A stretch of DNA of 64,000 nucleotides, taken from Rheinheimera sp. SA_1 (GTDB lineage Bacteria > Pseudomonadota > Gammaproteobacteria > Enterobacterales > Alteromonadaceae). The notes beneath the pieces were generated by a model. The model worked only from the letters and a program-made list of their open reading frames with translations. It did no database searches and was not told the DNA's origin. The stretch spans positions 434,001-498,000 of the forward strand of contig NZ_LXWK01000017.1 in NCBI RefSeq assembly GCF_001669775.1, in the 5' to 3' direction. Of the stretch, positions 46,462-58,357 are shown piece by piece. The translations under genes were made by a program, and so were the position numbers. Numbering within the stretch: position 1 is the first letter of the stretch; every line of letters starts with the position of its first letter.

Positions 46462-49170
46462 CTAGAAATTAAAACCTGCGCGCACACCGTAATAACGTGG
46501 CATGCCAAAACTTCCTTTCGGGAAGCCTTTGCCAGTGTTGCTCCAATGCTGCACCACTTCATCGGTGGCGTTGCTGATAAACAACTCAGCAAACCATGCT
46601 TGATCCATAGGTTCATACTTGAACGAGGCATTGACTGAGGTAAATGCATCACGGCTGTCGTCAATATAGGAAATAGCTGCGTCAGACACCGCAAAGTTCA
46701 TGTCGTCCAGATGCTTATCCAGGTTCCAAATGGTGTTGTAGGATTTATCTTTCCAGTTCACATTCATCCAGCTGTGAATGTAGCCCCAGTCGCCTAAATA
46801 AAAGCTGTGGGTGTAGCTTAAATTGGCACTGAACTTAGGCACCATCGCCAACTGATTGCCTTTTAAATTGGTAGTCAGCAAGGTATTTGTCGGATCAATC
46901 GATTCTTCATACGACAAATCGAACAAATACTCCGGGTCATAATCCCATTTGGTGATCCAATCATCGGTGATGCGGGCATCGGTCCAGGTGACATAACCGG
47001 AAATCCGGCCACTTGGATAAGGTTTCCAGTCAAACTCCAGTTCTATGCCTTTAATGGTCGAACCCGGCACGTTTTGCGTGTAATAAGCAATCACCGGCAT
47101 GTTTTGGAAGTCCAGCACCGGTTGACCATTTTGATCCAGTACCGGGCTGCCGTCCGGGTTCTCTATTGCCGCCAGACGCTCAACATTGCCGATCGAGCCG
47201 ACAGAGGCGTATTGCATATCCTTGTAATCGGTAAAAAAGAACACGCCTTGTAAATTCAGTGAGTTATCAAACAAGCTCGTCTTAGTACCTAACTCGTACG
47301 TCAGCACTTGTTCCGGGTCAAACTGGGTTTCAAAACGCTGCACCTGGCCAGTTCTGTCGTTGACCACTTCAAACACATCGCCGATGCCACCGGCTTTAAA
47401 ACCTGAGGCGACATAACCGTAGACCATGGTATTGCTGCTGACGTCGTAATCAAGACCAAGCCGGAAATCGCTGTTTTGCCAGCTGCCTTTGTTGTCGTTG
47501 GCAAAAGCGGATTTATAAATAGCCGGATTTTCAAAGGCATTCACCGGTAAATTCGACAAGATGGTGCGGTTAAACCAACCCGGTGCGCAGCCATCGGCAT
47601 TGGAGCAGCGTAACGTGCGTCCGCCTTTATCCTCTTTGGTTTCATCACTGAAACGGTAACCTAACGTCAGGTGCAATGCTGGGCTCAGGTTGTAAGTCGC
47701 CTGTCCAAAAGCGGCCAAGGCATCGGTAGAACGATCCGGCTGATCCCAAAACGCTTTATCATCCATCGGGTTATCGTAATAGCCGACAGTGGTGGTTTTT
47801 TCATGGAATATGTTAACCCCGGCTATCCAGACCAAATCGCCAAGCTCATCCGACTGTAACTGCAGCTCGGTCGAATAAGAGCGGGCACCGGTGCCATCGA
47901 GGAAAAACATCGCGCCGTCCCATACATCCAGACCGACTTCAATATCCTGCGCCGACTGCCGCTTCATATCTTCAAAACCGGCAAGCCACACCAGGTTGAG
48001 CTCATCTGTCAGTTCATAGTTCAGTGAATTTCGAAGATAGGTAATATCCAGTTCCAGTTTACCGGGCACGTTCACGACCGCCTGATAGGTATTGTCGCTC
48101 GGTAAAAATGTCGAACAGTCGCCGCCAAATTCTGTCGGTCGGCCCCGCAGTTTTTCACAGTTCACCATCTCGACCGAACCGGCACTGTCGTTTTTGTAAT
48201 ATTGGAACACGGTATGGTTAGAAAAACGGCCCGCCGCAGGTTCCCATAAGGTACTGACGCGAAACGAATGCTCGTTGGCATTGTTGTAAAAGTCTTTTTT
48301 ATCCGCTGGGGTTAAAGCCCGGACTTTCTGCGCATCTGGATTGGTGCCTGCAGGATCTATCCACCAGTTTTCGCGCTGGGTTAGCGTCTGACCAATGCCC
48401 TGATAAGAGTTTTCTGAAACGACTTCAGCGTCCAGCACCCCTGCTGGCAAATAGCGGGTGTCATATTGGTTTGGATCCCAATAGCCTTCGACATAAGAGT
48501 CACGTTTGAGTGTTTTACCGGAAAATCTGATGGCAAATTCATCTGAAACTGCCAGGTTATACATGCCACCGGTGCTGACGGCATGAAAGCGGCCCAGCTC
48601 GCCATTAACGTTGCCGTAGCTGCGGTCTAGTTCTGGTTTTGCCGACAGCACATTAATGCTGCCAACGGTGGAGTTCCGGCCAAACAAGGTGCCTTGCGGG
48701 CCACGTAAAGCTTCAACCCGTTCGACGTCGTACATTAACGCCAGGGCACCCTGCATCCTTGGTGAGTAAATACCGTCTAAGTGTACGCCGACGGCCGGAT
48801 CACCTAATTCGGTAATGTTGGTCGAACGAATACCACGCATAGTAATCACCGGCGCGGCCTGTTCAGAAGACACTGAAATGTCGAGGCCTGGCACTAAATC
48901 CGCAATATCTTTGACATTGTTGACGCCATGCTGCTGCAGCAGGGATTCACTGAGTGCTGAAATCGCCACCGGCGTTTCCATCAGTTTGGTTTTGCGTTTG
49001 GTGGCCGTGACCGAAATCACTTCCAGTTCGGTGTCATTGGTTGTACTGGTTGCTGCGGCTTTTTCTGTGGTCGTTTGGGTGGTCGTTTTGGTGACATCCG
49101 CTTGCTGCGCCACGGCAGAAAAAGCGCATGCCATCGCTATCGCAAGCGAAAGTGCGTTACGTTTATGCAT
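46462..49170 (-). CDS. TonB-dependent outer-membrane receptor
   Basis: 902 residues with AGGGG before the ATG. A signal peptide ends A-V-A-Q. A Thr-rich linker follows, then an E-V-I-S-V-T-A-T-K-R TonB-box/plug start, and the plug with P-G-L-D-I-S-V and G-I-R-S-T-N. A 22-strand-type barrel follows, ending in aromatic F-N-F. Similar to Alteromonadales glycan receptors. With the GH3 enzyme it probably imports oligosaccharides. The ligand is inferred from neighbours only. Confidence 0.92.
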   Translation of the reverse strand: MHKRNALSLAIAMACAFSAVAQQADVTKTTTQTTTEKAAATSTTNDTELEVISVTATKRKTKLMETPVAISALSESLLQQHGVNNVKDIADLVPGLDISVSSEQAAPVITMRGIRSTNITELGDPAVGVHLDGIYSPRMQGALALMYDVERVEALRGPQGTLFGRNSTVGSINVLSAKPELDRSYGNVNGELGRFHAVSTGGMYNLAVSDEFAIRFSGKTLKRDSYVEGYWDPNQYDTRYLPAGVLDAEVVSENSYQGIGQTLTQRENWWIDPAGTNPDAQKVRALTPADKKDFYNNANEHSFRVSTLWEPAAGRFSNHTVFQYYKNDSAGSVEMVNCEKLRGRPTEFGGDCSTFLPSDNTYQAVVNVPGKLELDITYLRNSLNYELTDELNLVWLAGFEDMKRQSAQDIEVGLDVWDGAMFFLDGTGARSYSTELQLQSDELGDLVWIAGVNIFHEKTTTVGYYDNPMDDKAFWDQPDRSTDALAAFGQATYNLSPALHLTLGYRFSDETKEDKGGRTLRCSNADGCAPGWFNRTILSNLPVNAFENPAIYKSAFANDNKGSWQNSDFRLGLDYDVSSNTMVYGYVASGFKAGGIGDVFEVVNDRTGQVQRFETQFDPEQVLTYELGTKTSLFDNSLNLQGVFFFTDYKDMQYASVGSIGNVERLAAIENPDGSPVLDQNGQPVLDFQNMPVIAYYTQNVPGSTIKGIELEFDWKPYPSGRISGYVTWTDARITDDWITKWDYDPEYLFDLSYEESIDPTNTLLTTNLKGNQLAMVPKFSANLSYTHSFYLGDWGYIHSWMNVNWKDKSYNTIWNLDKHLDDMNFAVSDAAISYIDDSRDAFTSVNASFKYEPMDQAWFAELFISNATDEVVQHWSNTGKGFPKGSFGMPRYYGVRAGFNF

Positions 49171-49530
49171 TGTCTAACCCCTGTCTTTGGTGTTTTTTTT
49201 GCTTTGTGTTTTTTTGCTTTTGTTTTTAATGGCAAACCAAACTGCGGGGTTCACCAACGATTTCACCATAGTGAGATGCGAAACACAGCGATACAGAGAT
49301 TCGACAAGGCGAGTGGGTCGTACTACAACACGGTTTTAGCCACCGGGGAGGCTAGAAATTGACCCAAGTTAACATAAGGATTTGTAAGTGAAACGACGCG
49401 ATTTAAGTAGGACTGCGGATTTGTAAGTAGAGACTTAAAGAAAGTCCGCTATTCCACAAAACCAACATTGCCCAACTGCTGCCAATTTAGCTAACATGCA
49501 ATCCCGACTCCGGAAACGTCAGCTCCCCTT
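49171..49530. other. Intergenic region upstream of the TonB receptor
   Basis: About 360 bases with divergent promoters for the receptor and the 146-residue gene. No gene is supported and no clear operator was identified. Confidence 0.4.
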
Positions 49531-49971
49531 ATGAAATGGATTATATTGCTTGTTTTGATACTGACGAATAGCCCGCTATGCGCTGTTGAACAATATACCA
49601 AAGCTGAGTGCGACCGCTTAAAGCAGCAAAAAGAGCAGATCCACAAACGCCTGAACGCTGGTTATGGTTTTGCTGAAGGCGAGCAGTTGGTTAAACAAGA
49701 TCGTGAGTTATTTCAGAAAATTGCATCACACTGCACCTCGCCGGATGCCAATGTCTCGCTGCAAGCGATGCCGTCACAAGCGAAACGCGAACCGATGCAG
49801 AATGTTGTGACGGCCTATACTGTGCAACCCACCCCAGCAGCCAGCAATCCGCCACCGCAACCATCGGCCAGCCGTTATGTCGAGAATATCCGGCAACAAT
49901 TCAATTGGGTCGGCATGGCAATTATTGGCATTTTGGCAGCCTTGAGTTGGCTGATATGGCGCAAGCTGTAG
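49531..49971 (+). CDS. Small exported protein with C-terminal membrane helix
   Basis: 146 residues: signal peptide (about 1-18), a helical charged segment (about 22-75), a proline-rich spacer and a C-terminal transmembrane helix (about 125-144) ending W-R-K-L. No family recognised. Likely a membrane-anchored periplasmic protein. Confidence 0.6.
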   Translation: MKWIILLVLILTNSPLCAVEQYTKAECDRLKQQKEQIHKRLNAGYGFAEGEQLVKQDRELFQKIASHCTSPDANVSLQAMPSQAKREPMQNVVTAYTVQPTPAASNPPPQPSASRYVENIRQQFNWVGMAIIGILAALSWLIWRKL

Positions 49972-50005
49972 GTTAAATTGGAACCCAGGCTTAGGCGCCA
50001 AGTAC

Positions 50006-51613
50006 CTAATCAAACAGACTCATTTGCCCGAAATCGTCGTTGCCCGCTGGTGTTGGGTTTTGCTCTGGATTTACCACAACTGCGCGGGATGAGGTTTTTT
50101 GACCAGCGCCCTTCACTACTTTTCCCGCGACACCACTGCGTAACATCGAAATTTCGTCTTTGGCTTCACGGTGACTGCTGCTGAAATCGACCGGCGGTAG
50201 CGGGTAACACTGTGATCCGGTGCGAACTCTCATCTCGGCAGGCATCCGCCAGGGTTCAAAAATCCAAACATGAGACACCTGCCCAAGTTCCGGCAGCCAA
50301 CGACGGACAAATATGCCTTCCGGGTCCAGCTCTTGTGCTTGTTTCACGGGGTTGTAAATGCGCAGCACCTGTTGGCCGGTGGTGCCGCTTTGCATCTGAA
50401 TTTGTGGGTAATGGATGCCGGGCTCAAAATCGACAAAGAGCTTGGCCAGATAATCCGACACCGGCTGCCATGGCAGCTTCAGGGTGTAACAAGCAATGGA
50501 CACCAGCATGGCGCGCATCCGAAAATTCAGCCAACCGTGGTAAATCAAATACCGCATACAGGCATCGACCAGCGGCCAACCGGTTTTGCCCTGACTCCAG
50601 GCAATAAATCTACTTTCGTCCCACGGCCGCTGTAGCGCATCATATTTACGATTAAGATTCATCAGCCCGGCGTCCGGGTTGCTTTCGAGCTTCTGGATAA
50701 AATAGCAATGCCAGACCAGCCGCGAGCGAAAGGCTGACAGATTACGGCACCACAGCCGGTCCGGGTGATGTTGCAGCGTGAAATCCAGTCTTGCCAACAC
50801 TTCGCGCAGGCTGACGGTGCCGTAAGCCAGGTGCGCACTTAATCGCGAGCAGCCACTTTCGGCGGTCAGTGGTGAACTAATCAAGGATTGATAACGCTGA
50901 CTGCGCTGCGCCAAAAAACTATCTAATAAAGCCAAACCTATGTGCCGACCGCCGGGCTGCCGGCCCGGGCAGGTATATTCATCGTCACAGATTTGCAGCG
51001 GTAACTCAGCTACAGCCAGAGCTTTACTACCAAGCGCGGTCGCGTTGAAATCCCGGGGGTTCAGCAACTGTAGCGCAGTTGGCACCGGCAACGGCGGTTG
51101 TTGCGACCACTCTTCCCAATGTAGATGCCAGCGTTGGTGCCAGGCGTCGGTATTTTTGTCTGCTGCTTTGCTTCCTGTTATTTTTTTCTTGCCAGAGCTG
51201 TTTTTCCGGGAAGGCCTGCGCACACCATTTTGCGCGTATTCACACCAGGTGACTGCATGCTGTTTACACCAGGCCGCCACCTGGATATCGCGTTGATAAG
51301 TCCAGAGATTGCCGGTTTCTTCATGACTGTACAGCACAAAAGTACCCACGCTTTGCTGCAGCAACGTTAAGGCTTCACAGACCGAACTGCGTAAAATCAG
51401 CAAGCTGCCACCAATCGCAGCGAGTTGTTGCTCAAGATCTAACAGCGAATCCCGCACAAACAACCACTGCCGGTTGCTGGTTTCGGCCAATTGCCAATAG
51501 GCGTCTTCCAGCACATACAGACAGAGCACAGGGCCGCTTTGACTGGCCGCAACTAAGGGCCGGTGATCAGCTAAACGAAGATCACGTTTGTACCAAACCA
51601 CCTGTACTGTCAT
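50006..51613 (-). CDS. Deoxyribodipyrimidine photolyase / cryptochrome family protein
   Basis: 535 residues from ATG 51613 with CAGGA upstream; a longer frame to 51664 is not needed. The N-terminal alpha/beta antenna domain starts V-V-W-Y-K-R-D-L-R-L-A-D-H. The C-terminal FAD-binding domain has W-D-E-S-R-F-I-A-W-S-Q-G-K-T-G-W-P-L-V-D-A-C-M-R and a Y-N-P-V-K-Q-A-Q-E-L-D segment. It repairs UV photoproducts or acts as a light sensor; the repair subclass is not decided. The C-terminal ~60 residues are low-complexity and unusual. Confidence 0.9.
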   Translation of the reverse strand: MTVQVVWYKRDLRLADHRPLVAASQSGPVLCLYVLEDAYWQLAETSNRQWLFVRDSLLDLEQQLAAIGGSLLILRSSVCEALTLLQQSVGTFVLYSHEETGNLWTYQRDIQVAAWCKQHAVTWCEYAQNGVRRPSRKNSSGKKKITGSKAADKNTDAWHQRWHLHWEEWSQQPPLPVPTALQLLNPRDFNATALGSKALAVAELPLQICDDEYTCPGRQPGGRHIGLALLDSFLAQRSQRYQSLISSPLTAESGCSRLSAHLAYGTVSLREVLARLDFTLQHHPDRLWCRNLSAFRSRLVWHCYFIQKLESNPDAGLMNLNRKYDALQRPWDESRFIAWSQGKTGWPLVDACMRYLIYHGWLNFRMRAMLVSIACYTLKLPWQPVSDYLAKLFVDFEPGIHYPQIQMQSGTTGQQVLRIYNPVKQAQELDPEGIFVRRWLPELGQVSHVWIFEPWRMPAEMRVRTGSQCYPLPPVDFSSSHREAKDEISMLRSGVAGKVVKGAGQKTSSRAVVVNPEQNPTPAGNDDFGQMSLFD

Positions 51614-51735
51614 GGTTTTTCCTGGAGTTTTACCGAATGGGAGTAAACGAAGTTGCTGATACAACAGCGGTTAAACGTCGTTTTCACAGAGAAAGATCAG
51701 CAAATAATCGGCGACAGCAGAAATTTAAGTAAAAA

Positions 51736-51760
51736 AACGCCAGTCGTTTGGACTGGCGTT
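51736..51760 (-). terminator. Terminator of katG
   Basis: A perfect ten-base stem AACGCCAGTC/GACTGGCGTT with a five-base loop. On the minus strand it is followed by a T run (51731-51737), about 46 bases after the katG stop. Confidence 0.88.
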
Positions 51761-51805
51761 TCGGGTTGGTTAGAAGCGTCGCTATTGATGATTAGCTAAA
51801 TGATT

Positions 51806-54394
<2,589 letters not shown>

Positions 54395-56044
54395 ATGAAG
54401 TTGGTGCTCAAAGTTGGCGTAGTCTTGGCCATGGTACTGCTCGCCTGGGCCTACTGGCCTGGCTCAGATAGTGTCGCTGTCGAACTCGCCAAAAATGCGC
54501 TTGAGCAACAAAATCCACAAAGCTCAGCAGGCTTGCCGCCACGATCGGAGAGTACAGCTCCATACAAGCCTTCGATAACTACGAACCCAACGGACACAAC
54601 GCAGACCTGCCCGTCCGCTGAGCAGCTCGGAACTTCATTGCAGAAACTACAGCAACAGCGCGTTAGCCTGACCAATCAACTGATTGATCTGCATATTAAA
54701 CAGGGCATTAAAAAACCGGTGACACTGCAGACTTTACAGGTAGTTGGTGGGGATTTGGAGGTTTTTCAGTTTCGGCAAGCGGCGAGAAAAGAAAACTTTG
54801 CCTATTTCAAACAACAGTTTAGGCACATCAACTTCAAAGTCGATAAAGACACTTTCTTCAATGTGCAGGCTGCCATCGGCAAACAGGATTATGATCAGCT
54901 GTTGCAACTGATTCAGCAACATGACACCGCTGATCGCCCGTATTTATTCACGCAAATGGAATTAAGTTTGCTGGGTCGTGTCGTTATCGCTAATCCACAG
55001 ATCCCGTTTTCGACTATTCAACAATTTATCGATGCCGGTATCCAACCATTTATTGGAGATCTGGCAGCTTTTACGGCGCTGGATTTGCCACTGCCGCTGA
55101 TTGATATGGTACAGCAACACTATAAAGACGATTTGCAACAGCAATGGCAAGACAATTTCCGCGCTTACAATTTAACCTTATTGGCGGCTGAAAACTCAAG
55201 TGCCGAGCTATTTGATTATTGGCGTGCTTTGGGTATCCCGGCCAGCATAGATCCACAAGCCCCCAATGCTTTTGATCTCATTCCATTGCCGACTTCAGAG
55301 CAACAACTGGATCAACAAATCAGCAAGGTGCGCACTTTATTGACCGCAGGGATCCTGCCGCGGTCTGCTGACGTGCGAAGCCAGTGGCTGTTACTCTTGC
55401 CTGAGCAAGAATCGCAGCACCTCAGTGAATTACTGCAGCAACAACCTGCAATGCCAATTGAAAAAGGTGGACCAGACGCGACGCCATTGCTGGCGCTGCA
55501 GCAATTGCAGACTGAATTTAACCAATTACTACAACAAGTTGCGGCTTGTCCAACAGCACAACAATGGCCAGTAGGCGCTGTGATAACCAGGGATTTGCCG
55601 GAACGGGCTTATCTGACCAACCTGAAAATGCAGCAGCAGTCATCGCAGTATATGAAAGATTTATCTGCTGAGGATCTCGATAATACGAAGAAAATGAGCG
55701 CGTTGATTCAGCAGAAAGATTGGCAAGGACTTCAGGATCTGATGCGACAACAGCAAGAAATACCCGCAGAAGATGTGGATGTCACTGTCATGATGTTTAT
55801 GATGATGTTTAATGCAAGCTCAGAAGATGTGCAGCAGCACTTAGGCAACTTCAAGCAAATAAGCAGTGAACAGGCCAAACAATTGTCAGGAGTCGCGTCA
55901 CCGGCCCATCGTGAGCTGTTTAAAGCAGCTGGTTTTATACTACCTTACAATGCCGAAGCTGAAAAACTGCATCAAATTTTCCGGGAAAGCGAGCAATACA
56001 AGAAAAAAGCCGAGCAGCGGCGATCAAGCTTACAACAGCAATAA
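54395..56044 (+). CDS. Exported or membrane-anchored protein of unknown function
   Basis: 549 residues with AAGGATTAGC before the ATG. An N-terminal hydrophobic segment (about 5-20) is a signal anchor. A Ser/Pro/Thr-rich stretch (about 40-70) and a long Gln-rich helical body follow. The helices around residues 130-330 could be ankyrin-like (L-L-Q-L-I-Q-Q-H-D, A-L-D-L-P-L-P-L-I-D-M), but no repeat is certain. Confidence 0.6.
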   Translation: MKLVLKVGVVLAMVLLAWAYWPGSDSVAVELAKNALEQQNPQSSAGLPPRSESTAPYKPSITTNPTDTTQTCPSAEQLGTSLQKLQQQRVSLTNQLIDLHIKQGIKKPVTLQTLQVVGGDLEVFQFRQAARKENFAYFKQQFRHINFKVDKDTFFNVQAAIGKQDYDQLLQLIQQHDTADRPYLFTQMELSLLGRVVIANPQIPFSTIQQFIDAGIQPFIGDLAAFTALDLPLPLIDMVQQHYKDDLQQQWQDNFRAYNLTLLAAENSSAELFDYWRALGIPASIDPQAPNAFDLIPLPTSEQQLDQQISKVRTLLTAGILPRSADVRSQWLLLLPEQESQHLSELLQQQPAMPIEKGGPDATPLLALQQLQTEFNQLLQQVAACPTAQQWPVGAVITRDLPERAYLTNLKMQQQSSQYMKDLSAEDLDNTKKMSALIQQKDWQGLQDLMRQQQEIPAEDVDVTVMMFMMMFNASSEDVQQHLGNFKQISSEQAKQLSGVASPAHRELFKAAGFILPYNAEAEKLHQIFRESEQYKKKAEQRRSSLQQQ

Positions 56045-56185
56045 AAGCTTGAGTAAATCCAGAAGATCTATGGACGCTCCCATAGATCTCCCGATACTCC
56101 CCTCGGCGTTTTCAGAGAAATTAACAGCGAACAGCAGAAGTGTTTACTATGCTGAAATAAAGTCGGCTAGGGAAAAGCTTCTCAG

Positions 56186-57034
56186 ATGAAATTCGCTTCC
56201 TTATGGTTGTTTTGCAGTGTTTTCAGCTGTTGCCCGAGCAACGCAGTGGAAGTAACGTTTTACAGTAAAATGCCGCCAAACTGGTTAACGTTGCCAGCGC
56301 AACCGAATGAATCTATTGATAAAAAACTTATCCGACAAATACTAACCCACACCAACGACGTGCATTATCAGTTTCATCTGGTGAACCATACCAAAGCGAT
56401 GCAATTAACGTTGGAAAATCCGCAAGGCTGCATGGCCGGTGTGCTCAGCACACCGCAACGGCGGCAACTTTTCCATTACAGTAAACCATTTACCATGGTA
56501 CTTGGACTGCGCTTGTATGTTTTAAAAAATAGCCGTATGCAGCGAAAATTGCAGTTCCTACAAGATCAACACGGCAAAGTCAGTTTAGATTCCGCTTGGG
56601 CAAAAAATGCCAGGGTGCTGCTTGGACTTGATGCCGATCGTTCTTATGGTGCCGAACTGGATCCACTTATTCGCGCTCCGGAAAAATCGAAATACTTATA
56701 TCTCAGACAAAGTGGCGTGGGTATTGGGGAATTATGGCCAATGCTGGTGCAGGAGCGGGTGGACTTAATCCTTGAATATCCGTTTATGTTGCCAGAAGCT
56801 TTTAAACAACAGGTTCATTCTTTTCCGGTGGCGGAAGCAACTGCCACCACAGCAGCTTACTTTGCTTGTAATAAGGGCAGTGCCGGTGCAGAAATTATCA
56901 CTCGCTTAAATACATCAATCCAAAGTCTGGTCTTGACTGAAAGCTACCTGCAGTTGCAACTCTCTGAAGTCGAATTATCAGCACAAACCGAATATAAAAA
57001 ACAATATATGGCGCTGATGTCAGCAGCCAACTGA
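56186..57034 (+). CDS. Periplasmic solute-binding-like protein (SBP3/TIGR02285-like)
   Basis: 282 residues with a signal peptide (about 1-21, ending S-N-A). The body has the pattern of family 3 extracellular binding proteins: an early P-P-N-W, a C-M-A-G-V-L-S-T-P-Q-R turn followed by F-H-Y-S-K-P-F, and L-I-L-E-Y-P. There is no transporter gene nearby, as is common in this orphan subgroup. The ligand is unknown. The start has only a weak ribosome site. Confidence 0.7.
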   Translation: MKFASLWLFCSVFSCCPSNAVEVTFYSKMPPNWLTLPAQPNESIDKKLIRQILTHTNDVHYQFHLVNHTKAMQLTLENPQGCMAGVLSTPQRRQLFHYSKPFTMVLGLRLYVLKNSRMQRKLQFLQDQHGKVSLDSAWAKNARVLLGLDADRSYGAELDPLIRAPEKSKYLYLRQSGVGIGELWPMLVQERVDLILEYPFMLPEAFKQQVHSFPVAEATATTAAYFACNKGSAGAEIITRLNTSIQSLVLTESYLQLQLSEVELSAQTEYKKQYMALMSAAN

Positions 57035-57035
57035 A

Positions 57036-57066
57036 ATAAAAAAGGTGCGGGTTTTCACCAGCACCT
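57036..57066. terminator. Terminator between bfr and the binding-protein gene
   Basis: Stem AGGTGC/GCACCT with a twelve-base loop. A T run follows on the minus strand, after the bfr operon. The two neighbouring genes are convergent. Confidence 0.65.
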
Positions 57067-57094
57067 CACACTACTCCCTGCCAAGGATCTAGTG

Positions 57095-57562
57095 TTAAAT
57101 TTGCGACTGTAAGTAGTTCTGCAAACCAAACATTTTGATCTGACGCAATTGCTGCTCCAGCCATTTAGCATGGTCGTTTTCGGTATCATCAAGCAGTTGC
57201 TGCAACATAGCGCGGGTCACATAATCCTGTTGTGTTTCACATAACGCCATGGTTTTTTTCAGTAAAGCACCAACAGCATATTCAACGTTCAGGTCGTTTT
57301 GCAGCATAGCTGGTACATCTTTGCCAATTTGCAGCCCATCGCGGGTCACCATATCCGGCGTGCCTTCGAGGAATAAAATCCGCTCGATAATCAAGGAAGC
57401 ATGGCCTTTTTCGTCTTCCACTTCGTGGTCGATGCGCTCGAATAACTTGTGCAGGCCCCAGTCTTTATACATCCGTGAATGGATAAAATACTGGTCCATG
57501 GCGCTCAGCTCGTTGGCGAGCAATAGATTCAGCGCGTCGATAATCTGTTGTTGACCGTGCAT
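57095..57562 (-). CDS. bfr: Bacterioferritin, ferroxidase-type subunit without heme methionine
   Basis: 155 residues. Ferroxidase ligands are all present: Glu18, Glu51, His54, Glu94, Glu128 and His131. The heme-ligand position 52 is Lys instead of Met. So this subunit should oxidise iron but not bind heme. It is translated three bases after the partner subunit, with AGGAG upstream. Together they likely form a mixed 24-mer. Confidence 0.92.
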   Translation of the reverse strand: MHGQQQIIDALNLLLANELSAMDQYFIHSRMYKDWGLHKLFERIDHEVEDEKGHASLIIERILFLEGTPDMVTRDGLQIGKDVPAMLQNDLNVEYAVGALLKKTMALCETQQDYVTRAMLQQLLDDTENDHAKWLEQQLRQIKMFGLQNYLQSQI

Positions 57563-57565
57563 TTG

Positions 57566-58036
57566 TTATTCTCCTACTTTCGACTGCAGGTAATTCGGCA
57601 GACCCATCACGCCAATCTGATACTGCTGCGCGTTGATCCAGTCGATATGTTCTTCTTCGTGCTCCAGAATTTCCACCAGGATTTCCCGGCTGACATAATC
57701 CTGATGTTGTTCACAAAGGGCGATGGCTTGTTTCAGTAGCGGCAGTTGCTCTTGTTGGAATTCTAAATCGCACTGCAGCATTTCTTCGGTGTCTTCACCG
57801 ATGCGTAACCGGCCAAGTGCTTGTAAATTCGGTAATCCTTCTAAAAACAACACCCGCTCAATCAGCTCATCGGCTTGTTTCATATCACGAATGGATTTTT
57901 TGTAGCAGATGTTGTTCAGCTCAGCCAAACCCCAGTTTTTGTAGATACGGGCGTGTAAAAAATACTGATTAATGGAAGTGAGTTCTGAGGTCAGCACTTC
58001 ATTCAGCACGGTGATGATAGCGGGATGGCCTTGCAT
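57566..58036 (-). CDS. bfr: Bacterioferritin, heme-binding subunit with degenerate ferroxidase site
   Basis: 156 residues from ATG 58036 with AGGAG upstream; a longer frame to 58072 is unlikely. The heme-ligand Met52 is present. Ferroxidase positions are altered: Asp at 51, Gln at 54 and Gln at 94, while Glu18, Glu127 and His130 remain. This is the complement of the downstream subunit, as in heteromeric BfrA/BfrB systems. It is first gene of the pair. Confidence 0.92.
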   Translation of the reverse strand: MQGHPAIITVLNEVLTSELTSINQYFLHARIYKNWGLAELNNICYKKSIRDMKQADELIERVLFLEGLPNLQALGRLRIGEDTEEMLQCDLEFQQEQLPLLKQAIALCEQHQDYVSREILVEILEHEEEHIDWINAQQYQIGVMGLPNYLQSKVGE

Positions 58037-58357
58037 GGCTTGGCTCCTGATTGGGGCATGTGAAAACGACATTTATATATAAAAAGTGTCGCAGCAATTG
58101 TTGACCATTTTAGTCAACTGCTGCCGAATGTCGAGGATTAAAGGCAAAAAACATGAATAAAATCATATGCATGCAATTGAGAACGCTTCGCTTTAACACC
58201 AGAATTCTTGTTAGGTTTTGTATCTGAATTTTCAACAAGAAAAACCTTCAACAAATCAACCGGCTAGCGGGAAGAGCATTATTTAGTAAAAATGCGGGCA
58301 GCAGGTTGGTAAATTCTGTGCTGCCCGCAGTAAGTTGGTAAAGGCTGGTTCGCGGTG

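Noticed and set aside
55866-56189. 107-residue gene between the 549-residue protein and the binding protein
   Set aside because: It mostly overlaps the real gene in another frame and has no family features.
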